A DNA stretch of 64,000 bases from Natrinema gelatinilyticum (GTDB lineage Archaea > Halobacteriota > Halobacteria > Halobacteriales > Natrialbaceae): NCBI RefSeq assembly GCF_024266705.1, contig NZ_CP100756.1, forward strand, positions 2,542,001 to 2,606,000, read 5' to 3'. Position numbers and translations under genes: made by a program. The notes under the pieces were generated by a model. It had not been told where the DNA came from and made no database searches. It was given only the letters and a program-made list of their open reading frames with translations. Positions 8,542 through 17,160 of this stretch are shown here, piece after piece (position 1 is the stretch's first letter; each line of letters begins with the position of its first letter).

Positions 8542-9204
8542 ATGGGATTTATCGCAGAAATCCACCTCGTTCACGATGAACTGCCGTTGGCGGCGACGAT
8601 AGAACGTCAGTCTAGCGTGACGCTTAGATACGAGTACGAGATGACGACAGACGACCGGCGTATCCAGTTTGTTTCCGCCTTCGACGACGAGTACGGTGCC
8701 CTGGAGGAGACGCTAGCGTCCGATCCGACCGTGTCGGAACTGGACTGCATCGCCACGTTCGAGAATCGGGCGATCTATCGTATCGTTGTCGACACCGATC
8801 TACAGATCGTTCCGGCTCAATGTGCCGAGTATGGGTTGTTCGTGTTCACGGTAACGAGCGCCAACGGTGGCTGGGTTATCAGGGCACACCTTCCGGGCCG
8901 CGACGCGTTGACTGCGTTCCGGAAGTGGTGTCGCGACCGCGAGATTTCGTTCCGCGTGAATCAGTTGTACGATTCCTCGGTGTCGGACGATCGAGCCTAC
9001 TTTTTGACCGAACGCCAACACGAAATACTCACGGTCGCGTACTACGCCGGGTACTTCGAGGTTCCGCGAGACGTGACACAAGACGCTCTCGCCGAGCGAC
9101 TCGATATCTCGGACTCAGCGGTTTCCCAGCGGCTTCGGCGCGCCATATCGGAACTGATCACCGCGACACTCGAGAATAATTGTACGCCGGCCGAATACAG
9201 CTGA
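8542..9204 (+). CDS. HTH_10 (bacterio-opsin activator-type) regulator
   Basis: 220 residues. The first 140 form a sensory region (beginning MGFIAEIHLVHDELPLAATI). The C-terminus is a clear HTH_10 domain: LTERQHEILTVAYYAGYFEV, then VTQDALAERLDISDSAVSQR. It would bind DNA and control genes in response to an unknown signal. A TATA-like CTATAAGTATAG at about 8497-8508 gives a short leader. It is alone between the AlkP-fold gene and the Tat beta-helix gene, so it could regulate the glycan island, but that is inference from position. Confidence 0.88.
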   Translation: MGFIAEIHLVHDELPLAATIERQSSVTLRYEYEMTTDDRRIQFVSAFDDEYGALEETLASDPTVSELDCIATFENRAIYRIVVDTDLQIVPAQCAEYGLFVFTVTSANGGWVIRAHLPGRDALTAFRKWCRDREISFRVNQLYDSSVSDDRAYFLTERQHEILTVAYYAGYFEVPRDVTQDALAERLDISDSAVSQRLRRAISELITATLENNCTPAEYS

Positions 9205-9478
9205 TACCGGTCGTCGTGCTCGATTCGTTTCTCGTGACGGTCACCCCACTGTCAACCAGTCGGTCGCCGTCGCCGCACCAGCACGAATCGTGGCCCTTCT
9301 CGCTGACGGTGCGGGGTCGGGTCGTTCACTCGCCGACTTCCCTTTACCGATCAGAATCGATTCACTTTCATAAATCAATTCTGTCATGATTGCTGCTCTC
9401 CACTCCCAAACTTAAAAGCTTGCTATCCGAAGACAAAGTTACTGGACCCATTCATTATTCATACTAAAATGACCATCA

Positions 9479-11128
9479 ATGTCGGAACGAAGCGGCACGC
9501 AGCGCTCAAACGAAGACAGTTCTGGCCATTCTAAGGCGACGGATAGGGGTGGCGGTCGGATAAATTCAAAAGAATTGACATCACAATCACAGTCGAGACG
9601 AACGGTCTTGAAGGGGACCGCAGCCGCGTGTGCTGCCGGGGTCGGATTGACGTCGACCGCCAGTGCGTCGTCGAACTCGTACGAACAATACTACGATGAT
9701 TATCGAACAGTCGTAGACGTAACAGACGCCGGAGCGGACAACAGTGGCAACGAATCGATCACGCCGGTTCTCGAGGAACTTCGAGAAGACGACACGCTGC
9801 TCGTGTTTCCAGAAGGGCGATACTATATGGACGAGCAGTTTCGATTTACCGGGTTCGATAACTTCGGCCTCGTCGGACAGGACGCGACGCTCGTCCCGGC
9901 AACCTATTGGAACTTCGAAGGGCCGCAGTATCGATTGTTCCGTCTCGGACTCTCGTATAAGCCCGGAAATCACATCCGTTTCGAAGGATTCGATATCGAT
10001 CAGACCGCTCCCGATACCGGTATCAGAACAATCGAAGCGTTCGCGGCTGACCGACTCGAGGTGCGCGACATAACGATCTACGGCCAACACGACAGCGGTA
10101 CCTGGGGACCAGGGCGGTTCAACATTACCGAAGCCGACGGCAAAGGTATCGTCGATCAGTTCTGGGCACCGGACGGCGGTGAATGGATCAACGATACACC
10201 GACCGCGGGTGATCGCTGGCGCGGTCCAACCGGTATCGTGGCGAACATGAACAAGGGAACGCTCCAGTTCAAACACTGCTGGCTCGGCGCGTTTCCGGAC
10301 AACGGCCTCTATGCGAAGAACAGCAACGGCACGATCATCGTTCACGGTGGCCTTTACCGGAACAGCAACGGTGCGAACGTCCGAGTCGGTGGCCAAAACA
10401 GCCAAATTCGGTGGCCGACCGTCGAAGTCGATTCGATGCGGCCAGAGGATCGATCACAGCGCGGCATCCGAATCGAGAACGGTAACGGCGTCAAGGTCTA
10501 CGGTGCGGCCGTCACGATCACTGCTCCGGAACCGACCAGCCACGCGATTTCGCTGATGAACACCTGTCAAAGCGCGCGGATCGAAAACACTCAAATCGAC
10601 ATCCAGGGTTCAGACGTCAACCACGGGATCGTCCTGTCTCCGGGATGCGGGGAAACGGCCCTCGTCGACACGACGATATCTCACGAAACAGCGGGCGGCT
10701 TCCCGCTCTGGATCATGGATACTGATCGGACCGATCGGGTAATAGGCGAATATCTGACAATTACGGGGGAAGCAGGCGACGCCAGCGGATTCCGTGATGC
10801 GATTCGCTGCGAACGGGACAACTGTCGCTTCAACGAAATCCAGGTCGAACAGAGCGGCCGGAACGGCGCGAACCGGAACGCCATCGTCAATTCGGGACGC
10901 GATCTGACCGTCTACAAGAGCGATTTGCAGGCCGATCGGTATCCATACATCGACACCGGTTCCAACACACTCGTTCTCGGTTCGACACTGGCATCATCGG
11001 GAGGAAACGAGGCCGTTTGCCTCTACTCGTCCTCGGAGAATCCGACCTTCAAGCAGAACCGGCTCGTCAACGGAATCCAGGATTACGGTGCGAGTTCTGT
11101 TACGGCCTGGTCGAACGACTACAACTAG
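9479..11128 (+). CDS. Tat-exported right-handed beta-helix protein
   Basis: 549 residues. An unusually long polar N-terminus of about 37 residues precedes a twin-arginine signal (SRRTVLKGTAAACAAGVGLT) ending in ASA. The mature part is a parallel beta-helix: DVTDAGADNSGNESITPVLE, DTLLVFPEGRYY, then successive short strands such as GTIIVHGGLYRNSNGANVRV and VKVYGAAVTITA. These are features of polysaccharide lyase or hydrolase beta-helices and of surface adhesins; catalytic residues cannot be assigned. It is likely extracellular and, with the other beta-helix protein at 4142, makes a pair in the same island. Confidence 0.87.
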   Translation: MSERSGTQRSNEDSSGHSKATDRGGGRINSKELTSQSQSRRTVLKGTAAACAAGVGLTSTASASSNSYEQYYDDYRTVVDVTDAGADNSGNESITPVLEELREDDTLLVFPEGRYYMDEQFRFTGFDNFGLVGQDATLVPATYWNFEGPQYRLFRLGLSYKPGNHIRFEGFDIDQTAPDTGIRTIEAFAADRLEVRDITIYGQHDSGTWGPGRFNITEADGKGIVDQFWAPDGGEWINDTPTAGDRWRGPTGIVANMNKGTLQFKHCWLGAFPDNGLYAKNSNGTIIVHGGLYRNSNGANVRVGGQNSQIRWPTVEVDSMRPEDRSQRGIRIENGNGVKVYGAAVTITAPEPTSHAISLMNTCQSARIENTQIDIQGSDVNHGIVLSPGCGETALVDTTISHETAGGFPLWIMDTDRTDRVIGEYLTITGEAGDASGFRDAIRCERDNCRFNEIQVEQSGRNGANRNAIVNSGRDLTVYKSDLQADRYPYIDTGSNTLVLGSTLASSGGNEAVCLYSSSENPTFKQNRLVNGIQDYGASSVTAWSNDYN

Positions 11129-11236
11129 TAGTCCTCCCAATAATTCGTGAACACCATTCTGATCCGACCGCCTAAATTATTTGCTGCCGGTTGTTTAACT
11201 CCCGTATAATAACCCCCCGTCGTCGCTACCCGATCA

Positions 11237-11242
11237 GTATAG
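11237..11242 (+). promoter_or_regulatory. TATA box for flippase transcript
   Basis: GTATAG in the context CAGTATAGTG. Its centre is about 27 bases before the ATG at 11266, the spacing expected between an archaeal TATA box and the transcript start. This would make the 18-codon ORF at 11266 leaderless. Confidence 0.45.
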
Positions 11243-11265
11243 TGAGTCCGTTGGATGGTGAGCAT

Positions 11266-11322
11266 ATGTCGGCAACGGAAGCTGGCAACTGGCTGGCCGA
11301 GCGTTTCAGGGTAAAACTATGA
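11266..11322 (+). CDS. candidate leaderless 18-codon ORF coupled to the flippase gene
   Basis: Reads MSATEAGNWLAERFRVKL then TGA. The stop overlaps the flippase start as ATGA. Its ATG falls at the predicted transcript 5' end. Ribosomes entering here would be delivered to the flippase start by termination-reinitiation. No homology is claimed and the peptide may be functionless; the arrangement could be coincidental. Confidence 0.35.
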   Translation: MSATEAGNWLAERFRVKL

Positions 11323-12965
11323 ACAGGAGTCTCGCAAGCGGCGTCTTTTCCGTCGTTAGTTCGAAAATAGTCGTCCTCGTCATAACTGCTCTCTCAACGC
11401 CGTTATTGTACCGATTTCTCGGTGCGGCCGCGTTCGGCGAATACGCATTTTTGCTCTCCGTCTTCGCGATATACATGATCTTCATCAGTTCCGGGATTAC
11501 CGACGGCGTACGGAAATTCCTGGCCGAAGACCGTGGGGTGGCCAACTGGAGCGAATACGTCGTGGGGTTTTACTTCCGATTGGCGGTTCTTCTCTCCGTT
11601 ATCGGTGCTCTCTTACTGGTCGTCGCGACCTGGACTGGACTCGTCTCCAATGCGTTCGGAGCCGATCTGTCCGTCTATTTTTACGTCCTCGCTGCGCTCG
11701 TCATTTCCGCTCAATTTCGTGACTACGCTCGAAAGACGCTCATGGGCTTTGGTCTCGAGCGGTATTCGGAGCCGCTGAAGATTCTCGACAAAGTCGGTTT
11801 CGTCGTGATCGCGATTCCACTGGTCTACGTCGGAGTCGGGGTAATGGGGGCCCTCGCGGGTCATCTGATCGCGAGTTTACTCGTCTCTCTGGTCGGACTT
11901 ACACTCATTCATCGACAGGTTTCGTTGTCGTGCGTATTCTCCAGTCCGCCGGAGCGATTTCCTCGAAGACAGATGCTCACGTTCAATTCGATGAGCATTG
12001 CGCTGATTTTCCTGATGATGTCGCTCTATCACATCGACATCATGATGCTCCACCGATTTCGAGAAAGCTCGGCGGTCGGAAACTACAAGGCCGCGCTCAC
12101 GCTCGCCGAATTCCTCTGGTTCGTTCCGATGGCGATTCAGACCGTGTTCGTCCACTCGACGTCGGAACTGTGGTCTCAGAACCGGCTGCGCGAGATTTCC
12201 GAGCTGGCGTCACGGACGACGCGCTATACGTTTCTGATAACGGCCGTCATGGCCGTCGGACTCGCTGCGCTTGCCGACGTTGCCGTGCCGATGTACTTCG
12301 GCCCCGAAGCCATCCCGGCGATCATGCCACTTCTATTATTACTCCCAGGTGCGCTCGGCTTTGCGCTCGCACGACCGATCCTGGCGGTTTCACAAGGAGA
12401 GGGGACGCTCCGATACCCTGTCGTGGCTACTGGCGGAGCGGCAGTGATCAATTTCGCGCTCAACGTCATCCTCATACCTCCGTTCGGAATGGAGGGTGCA
12501 GCCATTGCAACCAGCATCGGCTACGGCTCGATGTTCTTGTTCCATTGCTGGAGTGCTCGTCACGTCGGTTTCGACCCGCTCGCGGACGCTCGCCTCACTC
12601 GATCCGTGATTACTACAGTACTCGCGGCCGTTCCGATTGTCGCCCTTTCTGCGGCTATTTCGGATCGGTGGATTGCTATCGCGGTCGTTCCACCAACCGG
12701 ATTAGTAATCTTCGTTGCGTTTGCGTTGCTCGTCGGTGCGCTGGATCTGGCCGAGCCCTTCGAGGTTCTGTCAAAGTTCCCAGATCCGATCGGAACGAAG
12801 GCTGATACGATCTATGAGTGGCTCATCGGCAGCGACCGTAGTAACGAGCCGGGGTCGACTCGAAACTGGCTACAGCATCTGCTGTTTGTCGCTGGCCTGT
12901 CGCTCTTGCTTTCTGGACTCGCTTTCGGTATTCTGGATCCGGGTATACAAACTGTTACTCCGTGA
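11319..12965 (+). CDS. Wzx-like polysaccharide flippase (MOP superfamily)
   Basis: 548 residues, highly hydrophobic, with about fourteen predicted membrane segments. The N-terminus (SGVFSVVSSKIVVLVITALSTPLLYRFLG) and the segment FLGAAAFGEYAFLLS are typical of oligosaccharide flippases of the MOP superfamily, which move lipid-linked glycans outward across the membrane. The C-terminal 60 residues carry a charged linker and a last hydrophobic segment. It is the probable export step for the glycan built by the island's transferases. A T-run terminator candidate follows it directly. Confidence 0.9.
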   Translation: MNRSLASGVFSVVSSKIVVLVITALSTPLLYRFLGAAAFGEYAFLLSVFAIYMIFISSGITDGVRKFLAEDRGVANWSEYVVGFYFRLAVLLSVIGALLLVVATWTGLVSNAFGADLSVYFYVLAALVISAQFRDYARKTLMGFGLERYSEPLKILDKVGFVVIAIPLVYVGVGVMGALAGHLIASLLVSLVGLTLIHRQVSLSCVFSSPPERFPRRQMLTFNSMSIALIFLMMSLYHIDIMMLHRFRESSAVGNYKAALTLAEFLWFVPMAIQTVFVHSTSELWSQNRLREISELASRTTRYTFLITAVMAVGLAALADVAVPMYFGPEAIPAIMPLLLLLPGALGFALARPILAVSQGEGTLRYPVVATGGAAVINFALNVILIPPFGMEGAAIATSIGYGSMFLFHCWSARHVGFDPLADARLTRSVITTVLAAVPIVALSAAISDRWIAIAVVPPTGLVIFVAFALLVGALDLAEPFEVLSKFPDPIGTKADTIYEWLIGSDRSNEPGSTRNWLQHLLFVAGLSLLLSGLAFGILDPGIQTVTP

Positions 12966-12973
12966 CCGAGTCT

Positions 12974-12985
12974 CTTTTTTGTGTG
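12974..12985 (+). terminator. T-run terminator candidate after the flippase gene
   Basis: TCTTTTTTG lies about 10 bases after the flippase stop. Archaeal RNA polymerase stops at such U-tracts without a hairpin. It is the clearest example in the window. Confidence 0.4.
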
Positions 12986-13174
12986 CCGATGTCTGTTCAC
13001 GAAATTTGAAATATTCCGTTTTCAGTCAGTTCGTGACGATACAGTCGGGTCACTTACTGGAACCAGGAGAATCGAGAGAAGCGACTGATCGGTAGAATTG
13101 ACCGACACGAGTGAGTTCGTCCGATATAGCTTCACGGCCGATGGAAACGCGTTCCGAAGCACTGCCGGGAAACA

Positions 13175-14440
13175 TTACGATTCTAATAATTCTGTTGCTG
13201 TTACGACCTCGACGCTCTTTCCGTCGATGTATTTGAGAACGCTTTCGAACTCGCTCGTGGTGATGCCCTTTTCGTTACCGAAGTAGTCGAACTGTAACAC
13301 CGCGAGTTGGCCGTACTCGGCGGCGTAGTCGACGTACCTGTCCGTTACCTCGCCGGCAGTGCCTGAGAAGAATCCGAGGTTGTACGGGTCGGTGAGCGGT
13401 AACGCATTCGGGCCGCCTCCGAACCGAAACGCCTGCTCGTGGTACTCCTCGACGAGATCACGGGCGGTCGGACTGAGTATATTCCGCGGTGTGATAAAGT
13501 GCTTCGCGCCGTTCTCGAAGCCTAGTTCCTCGAGATGTCTCTTCGTGCGTTCGATCATCCCCTTTTGCATATCGGGAGAAAACTCGTGAAGGAATTTCGA
13601 GCCAGTACGCGGTCGTGCCGCCATGTCCCAGCCTGCGTCTTTCATTTCCCCGAGTCTGTCGATGGTGAGCCTCCCGTCTTCGCCGATGGCTTCGGGGATG
13701 ACCGCTTCGACACCCGCATAGTCGTACGACTTCATTATTTCGAGGGCGTCGGTGTAATGACTCTCGAGTATCCCGTCGAACAGGAGCATCACTTTTCCCG
13801 TTTTCGGACGATCGACAACTCGGAGGTCGTCGACCTGACAATCGATTCGACCGGTCATGTCACCGCGTCTCCGAACAGATAATCGAATTTGGCGAACGTC
13901 CGACAGATCGGGTTGGGTCTCGATCCGGCCAATGCCGAAGTCGACGCGTACCCACCGATCGGCTGGCCCGATGAGCGTTCGCTGCAACACGTGGGCGTTC
14001 TGTGAGTTCGGAGCGAACAACTCGAGCGTGAGGCGGAGCTGCCTGCGACCGGTGAATTTGACGGCCAGCGAGAGGTTCTTTCCGGCCAGGTCCATCCCGT
14101 CGGGAATACTCTTGTATATGCCCGCTGCTTCAGTCCCTTCACTCGCGGTGAGGTGGGCCGATTGCGACCCGGCGTACGGATCGTCCGTTCCCGCTCCGAG
14201 TTTGCCGCTGTCGATCAAGGCCGACCACTTGTCGAGGGACTCGAACTCCTCGATCGATTCGCCGGGTAGTCCCAATCCGTCGTCGGTGTCGGGCTGGTCG
14301 GAGTCTCCGTCGTTCTGTTTCTGCTTCGGGGAATTGTTTTCTCCACGCCACTTGTCTAACCGTGAAAGACAGCCGGATAGGCCGAGCGTTCCAGTCGCTG
14401 CAACAGTGGTCAAGATCGATCGTCGGTTTCGATTCGCCAT
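13175..14440 (-). CDS. degenerate polysaccharide deacetylase-like lipoprotein
   Basis: 421 residues. The N-terminus NRRSILTTVAATGTLGLSGC is a Tat-like signal with a lipobox, followed by an acidic linker and a beta-sandwich region. The C-terminal half aligns by eye with the deacetylase domain of the protein at 17161 (both end with LLKYI or VLKYI then VEVVT or IEVIT). The active-site positions differ: WDDGW in the paralog is LFDGI here, losing the first Asp, and the HGTHKPIH histidines are replaced by RPRTGSKFLH, leaving one. It is probably non-catalytic or substrate-binding. A TATA-like CCATATAAG at about 14470 gives a short leader. Confidence 0.8.
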   Translation of the reverse strand: MANRNRRSILTTVAATGTLGLSGCLSRLDKWRGENNSPKQKQNDGDSDQPDTDDGLGLPGESIEEFESLDKWSALIDSGKLGAGTDDPYAGSQSAHLTASEGTEAAGIYKSIPDGMDLAGKNLSLAVKFTGRRQLRLTLELFAPNSQNAHVLQRTLIGPADRWVRVDFGIGRIETQPDLSDVRQIRLSVRRRGDMTGRIDCQVDDLRVVDRPKTGKVMLLFDGILESHYTDALEIMKSYDYAGVEAVIPEAIGEDGRLTIDRLGEMKDAGWDMAARPRTGSKFLHEFSPDMQKGMIERTKRHLEELGFENGAKHFITPRNILSPTARDLVEEYHEQAFRFGGGPNALPLTDPYNLGFFSGTAGEVTDRYVDYAAEYGQLAVLQFDYFGNEKGITTSEFESVLKYIDGKSVEVVTATELLES

Positions 14441-14665
14441 CGACCGCGTCGATGAACTGTTTGACTTTTCTTATATGGTCATTAATTGACCCGTTCGGCC
14501 GGATTGCGTCGGTCCCCGGTTCACCAGAAAGTCGTCCGGTCGGTAACTTTGATCTGGATCGTTCGCCGCAAGTGTCACCGCCCGACTCAGTGTTCCGACT
14601 CCAAAACAACGTCCCCCGACTTATCTACGTGATAATAATCCGATGAGATGGGGTACTGCTGAGAA

Positions 14666-15646
14666 ATGACTCGAGTCAGCGTTATTATCCCGACGTACAA
14701 CAGAGCGACGAAGCTCCCGAATGCCATCGACAGCGCGCTCGATCAGACGATCGACGACCTCGAAGTGATCGTCGTCGACGACGGATCGACGGACGGCACC
14801 GAGTCTGTGTTAGCCGGGTACGACGACCAGCGCGTTCGACCGGTCGTTCACGCTACCAACCAGGGTGCCAACGTCGCACGAAACACGGGGATCGACCACG
14901 CGCGCGGGGAATATGTCGCTTTCCTCGATTCGGACGATAGATGGCATCCCCAGAAACTCGAGCGTCAACTTGCGTCCCTCGAGGACCGCTCGAGCGATTG
15001 GGTCGGCGTCTACTGCGATAAAACGTATGATCTCTCGGGAACGAACGGCTGGCTTCGGGGTGTCGCCGCGTCGGTTCTCGCTCGCGCAGATGACGTGCCC
15101 ACCCGAGACGGTGGTGAGGAACTTATCGGAGAAATCCTCGCGGGCAACGTCCATCCGAGTGCGGGATCGACGCTGCTCGTCGAGACCGATGTCGCTAAGA
15201 AGGTCAACGGCTTCGACGAAACGCTCGATCGGTTTCAGGATCCTGAATTCTGTCTGCGGGTCCTCAAGCAGGGGAAGCTCGCGTACGTCGATGACCCTCT
15301 CGTCCGCTGTGAGGAGACCGGACATCCGCCGGCGGACGTGATTGCGAACGCGAGCAAGGAATACCTGGCGACGTACGAAGACGAAGTCGAACGGTTCGAG
15401 GACGAGGGTTACGAGATTCGTTCGACTCATGCACTGATCCTCGCAAAGCGGTATTTTGCGGAGGGCAGATTTCTTCGAGGAGCACTCCACCTCCGAAACG
15501 CTGCAGTATCACCGCGAACCTATCCCGGCGTCTGCTGGGTTGCAGGTGTTGGCGTTCGACGCCGGCCACTCCCTGTCGTCGTGACAGTGGCCGTGCTGTT
15601 GCTGTTGGTCGCGACGTCGTTCGGGAGGCGTGCACTTTCCTCGTGA
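14666..15646 (+). CDS. GT2-family glycosyltransferase
   Basis: 326 residues. The N-terminal domain is a GT-A glycosyltransferase: VSVIIPTYNRATKLPNAIDS, VVDDGSTDGTE (residues about 37-46), and the metal-binding FLDSDD (DxD near residues 88-91) followed by WHPQKLERQL. It transfers a sugar from a nucleotide donor to a glycan or lipid acceptor at the inner membrane face. A C-terminal hydrophobic segment (PVVVTVAVLLLLVATSF) probably anchors it. An 8-codon ORF (14643-14669) overlaps its start as ATGA. Confidence 0.92.
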   Translation: MTRVSVIIPTYNRATKLPNAIDSALDQTIDDLEVIVVDDGSTDGTESVLAGYDDQRVRPVVHATNQGANVARNTGIDHARGEYVAFLDSDDRWHPQKLERQLASLEDRSSDWVGVYCDKTYDLSGTNGWLRGVAASVLARADDVPTRDGGEELIGEILAGNVHPSAGSTLLVETDVAKKVNGFDETLDRFQDPEFCLRVLKQGKLAYVDDPLVRCEETGHPPADVIANASKEYLATYEDEVERFEDEGYEIRSTHALILAKRYFAEGRFLRGALHLRNAAVSPRTYPGVCWVAGVGVRRRPLPVVVTVAVLLLLVATSFGRRALSS

Positions 15647-15791
15647 GTAACACGTTTACGACTATTTCTGATTTGGAACGTTCTGGGGCAGCAGGTTTTA
15701 ATTTCATACACTGATGCAGCATTGAAACAGTACTGTTTCTTCAGGTTATCATATCTGTATTAAAACGGGTCCCATCCCATCAATTCGATGG

Positions 15792-16952
15792 ATGAGACCC
15801 GAAACACTCACGAACACACTCCCACGACGATCAGTGTTGGCTACGACAGGCGGATGTGTACTCGCAAGCGCGAGTATCACCGGTGCCGCCGGCCAGACCG
15901 ACACGGGGGGTGTCTCTCAAGAGTCGTTCGCCATTCGTGAAGGAACGGCGGAAGAGACGACTGTCTATGTTACCACTGCAGATGCCGACGGGCCGACTGC
16001 CTTCGTTATCGGCGGAATGCATGGGAACGAAGTCGCTGGCTATACCGCTGCGGGAAAGATTTCTAACTGGACGATTGAGGTTGGCACGCTCGTTACGATA
16101 CCTGAGTCCAATGCTGTCGCTATCGAACGGGGGACCAGGAACGACCAACACGGAAACAACCTCAACCGTGCATTTCCCGAGTGGTCAGAGCCCGAAACGG
16201 AACTTGCCCGAGCTATCTGGGATGTCGTCAGCAAGTACCAACCCGACGTCGTCATTGACCTCCACGAGTCGACCGGAATTTACGGTGGTGACGTAACGAA
16301 CGGCGTTGGACAGGCGATTTTCACCGGCACCAATTCCGACGAGGCTGCTCAAGTCACGGACTTCGTCAATCGGAACTACGTCGACGACTCGGATCTCGTG
16401 TTCCAGGTCGGTGGATTCTCGTCTCCGGACGTCCAGCCGCGAGATCTACTCGTCCACAAGGCAGCCCGTGATCTAGGAGCCGACGCATTCCTCGCGGAGA
16501 CTTACTCCGGCGTCGCACTCGAGAAGCGTGTCCAGTGGCATACGGCAATCGTCGAGCGGCTCCTCAAAGACGGGGTATCTCCGAGCGGGATTCTTTCCGA
16601 CTCCGAACGGACCGTCGAGTCGCAGTCCCAAACCCAAACGATTGAGACGGCGAGCGTCGATAGCGGATCGACGACCGACAAACCGACCGCGAAGATCACC
16701 ACGCTACCGACCTGGACCTCCGCTTCGTCCGTCCAAAAGGGCGAGACGATCACGCTCGACGGCTCCCAGTCGAAATCTCCCACTGGTGGCATCGACTGCT
16801 ACGAGTGGAAGATCGGTCCCGACGGAACCTACGAACAAGCCGGACCAAAGATCGATGTGACGGTCGAGGAGAACAACTACCCAGTCACGCTACGCGTTAA
16901 TAGCAACGGAGCGTCTGACACCGACGAAATTACGCTTTCGACTGGCTGTTGA
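15792..16952 (+). CDS. Tat-exported succinylglutamate desuccinylase/aspartoacylase-like protein with PKD domain
   Basis: 386 residues. The N-terminus PRRSVLATTGGCVLASASIT is a Tat signal. The core is a zinc peptidase-like fold of the AstE/AspA family: HGNE (His77, Glu80) and VVIDLHES (His158) are the expected zinc ligands, NNLNRAFP supplies the substrate arginine motif, and FLAETYSG near residue 240 is the likely catalytic Glu region. Residues about 300-386 form a PKD-like beta-sandwich (GETITLDGSQSKSPTGGIDCYEWK). An exported acylase of this kind could act on a surface amide; the substrate is unknown. A TATA-like GTATTAAAAC lies at about 15757. Confidence 0.85.
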   Translation: MRPETLTNTLPRRSVLATTGGCVLASASITGAAGQTDTGGVSQESFAIREGTAEETTVYVTTADADGPTAFVIGGMHGNEVAGYTAAGKISNWTIEVGTLVTIPESNAVAIERGTRNDQHGNNLNRAFPEWSEPETELARAIWDVVSKYQPDVVIDLHESTGIYGGDVTNGVGQAIFTGTNSDEAAQVTDFVNRNYVDDSDLVFQVGGFSSPDVQPRDLLVHKAARDLGADAFLAETYSGVALEKRVQWHTAIVERLLKDGVSPSGILSDSERTVESQSQTQTIETASVDSGSTTDKPTAKITTLPTWTSASSVQKGETITLDGSQSKSPTGGIDCYEWKIGPDGTYEQAGPKIDVTVEENNYPVTLRVNSNGASDTDEITLSTGC

Positions 16953-17160
16953 CATGTTGCCCCTCGGGTCCCTGCTCGTCCAGTCGCGGCGCCAGCGAAC
17001 GGGACGGTTACCTCCTCAGTCGCGGTTGAGTATGTCACTCACTTCTGTACCGACGTTCGCTTTCGTGCCACCGTTTGATTTCTGTACCGACATTTGTGCG
17101 GAGAACGAGAACTGCATCCTGTAAGCGGTTACGATCGGAGTTAGCGACGAACGCGATAAC

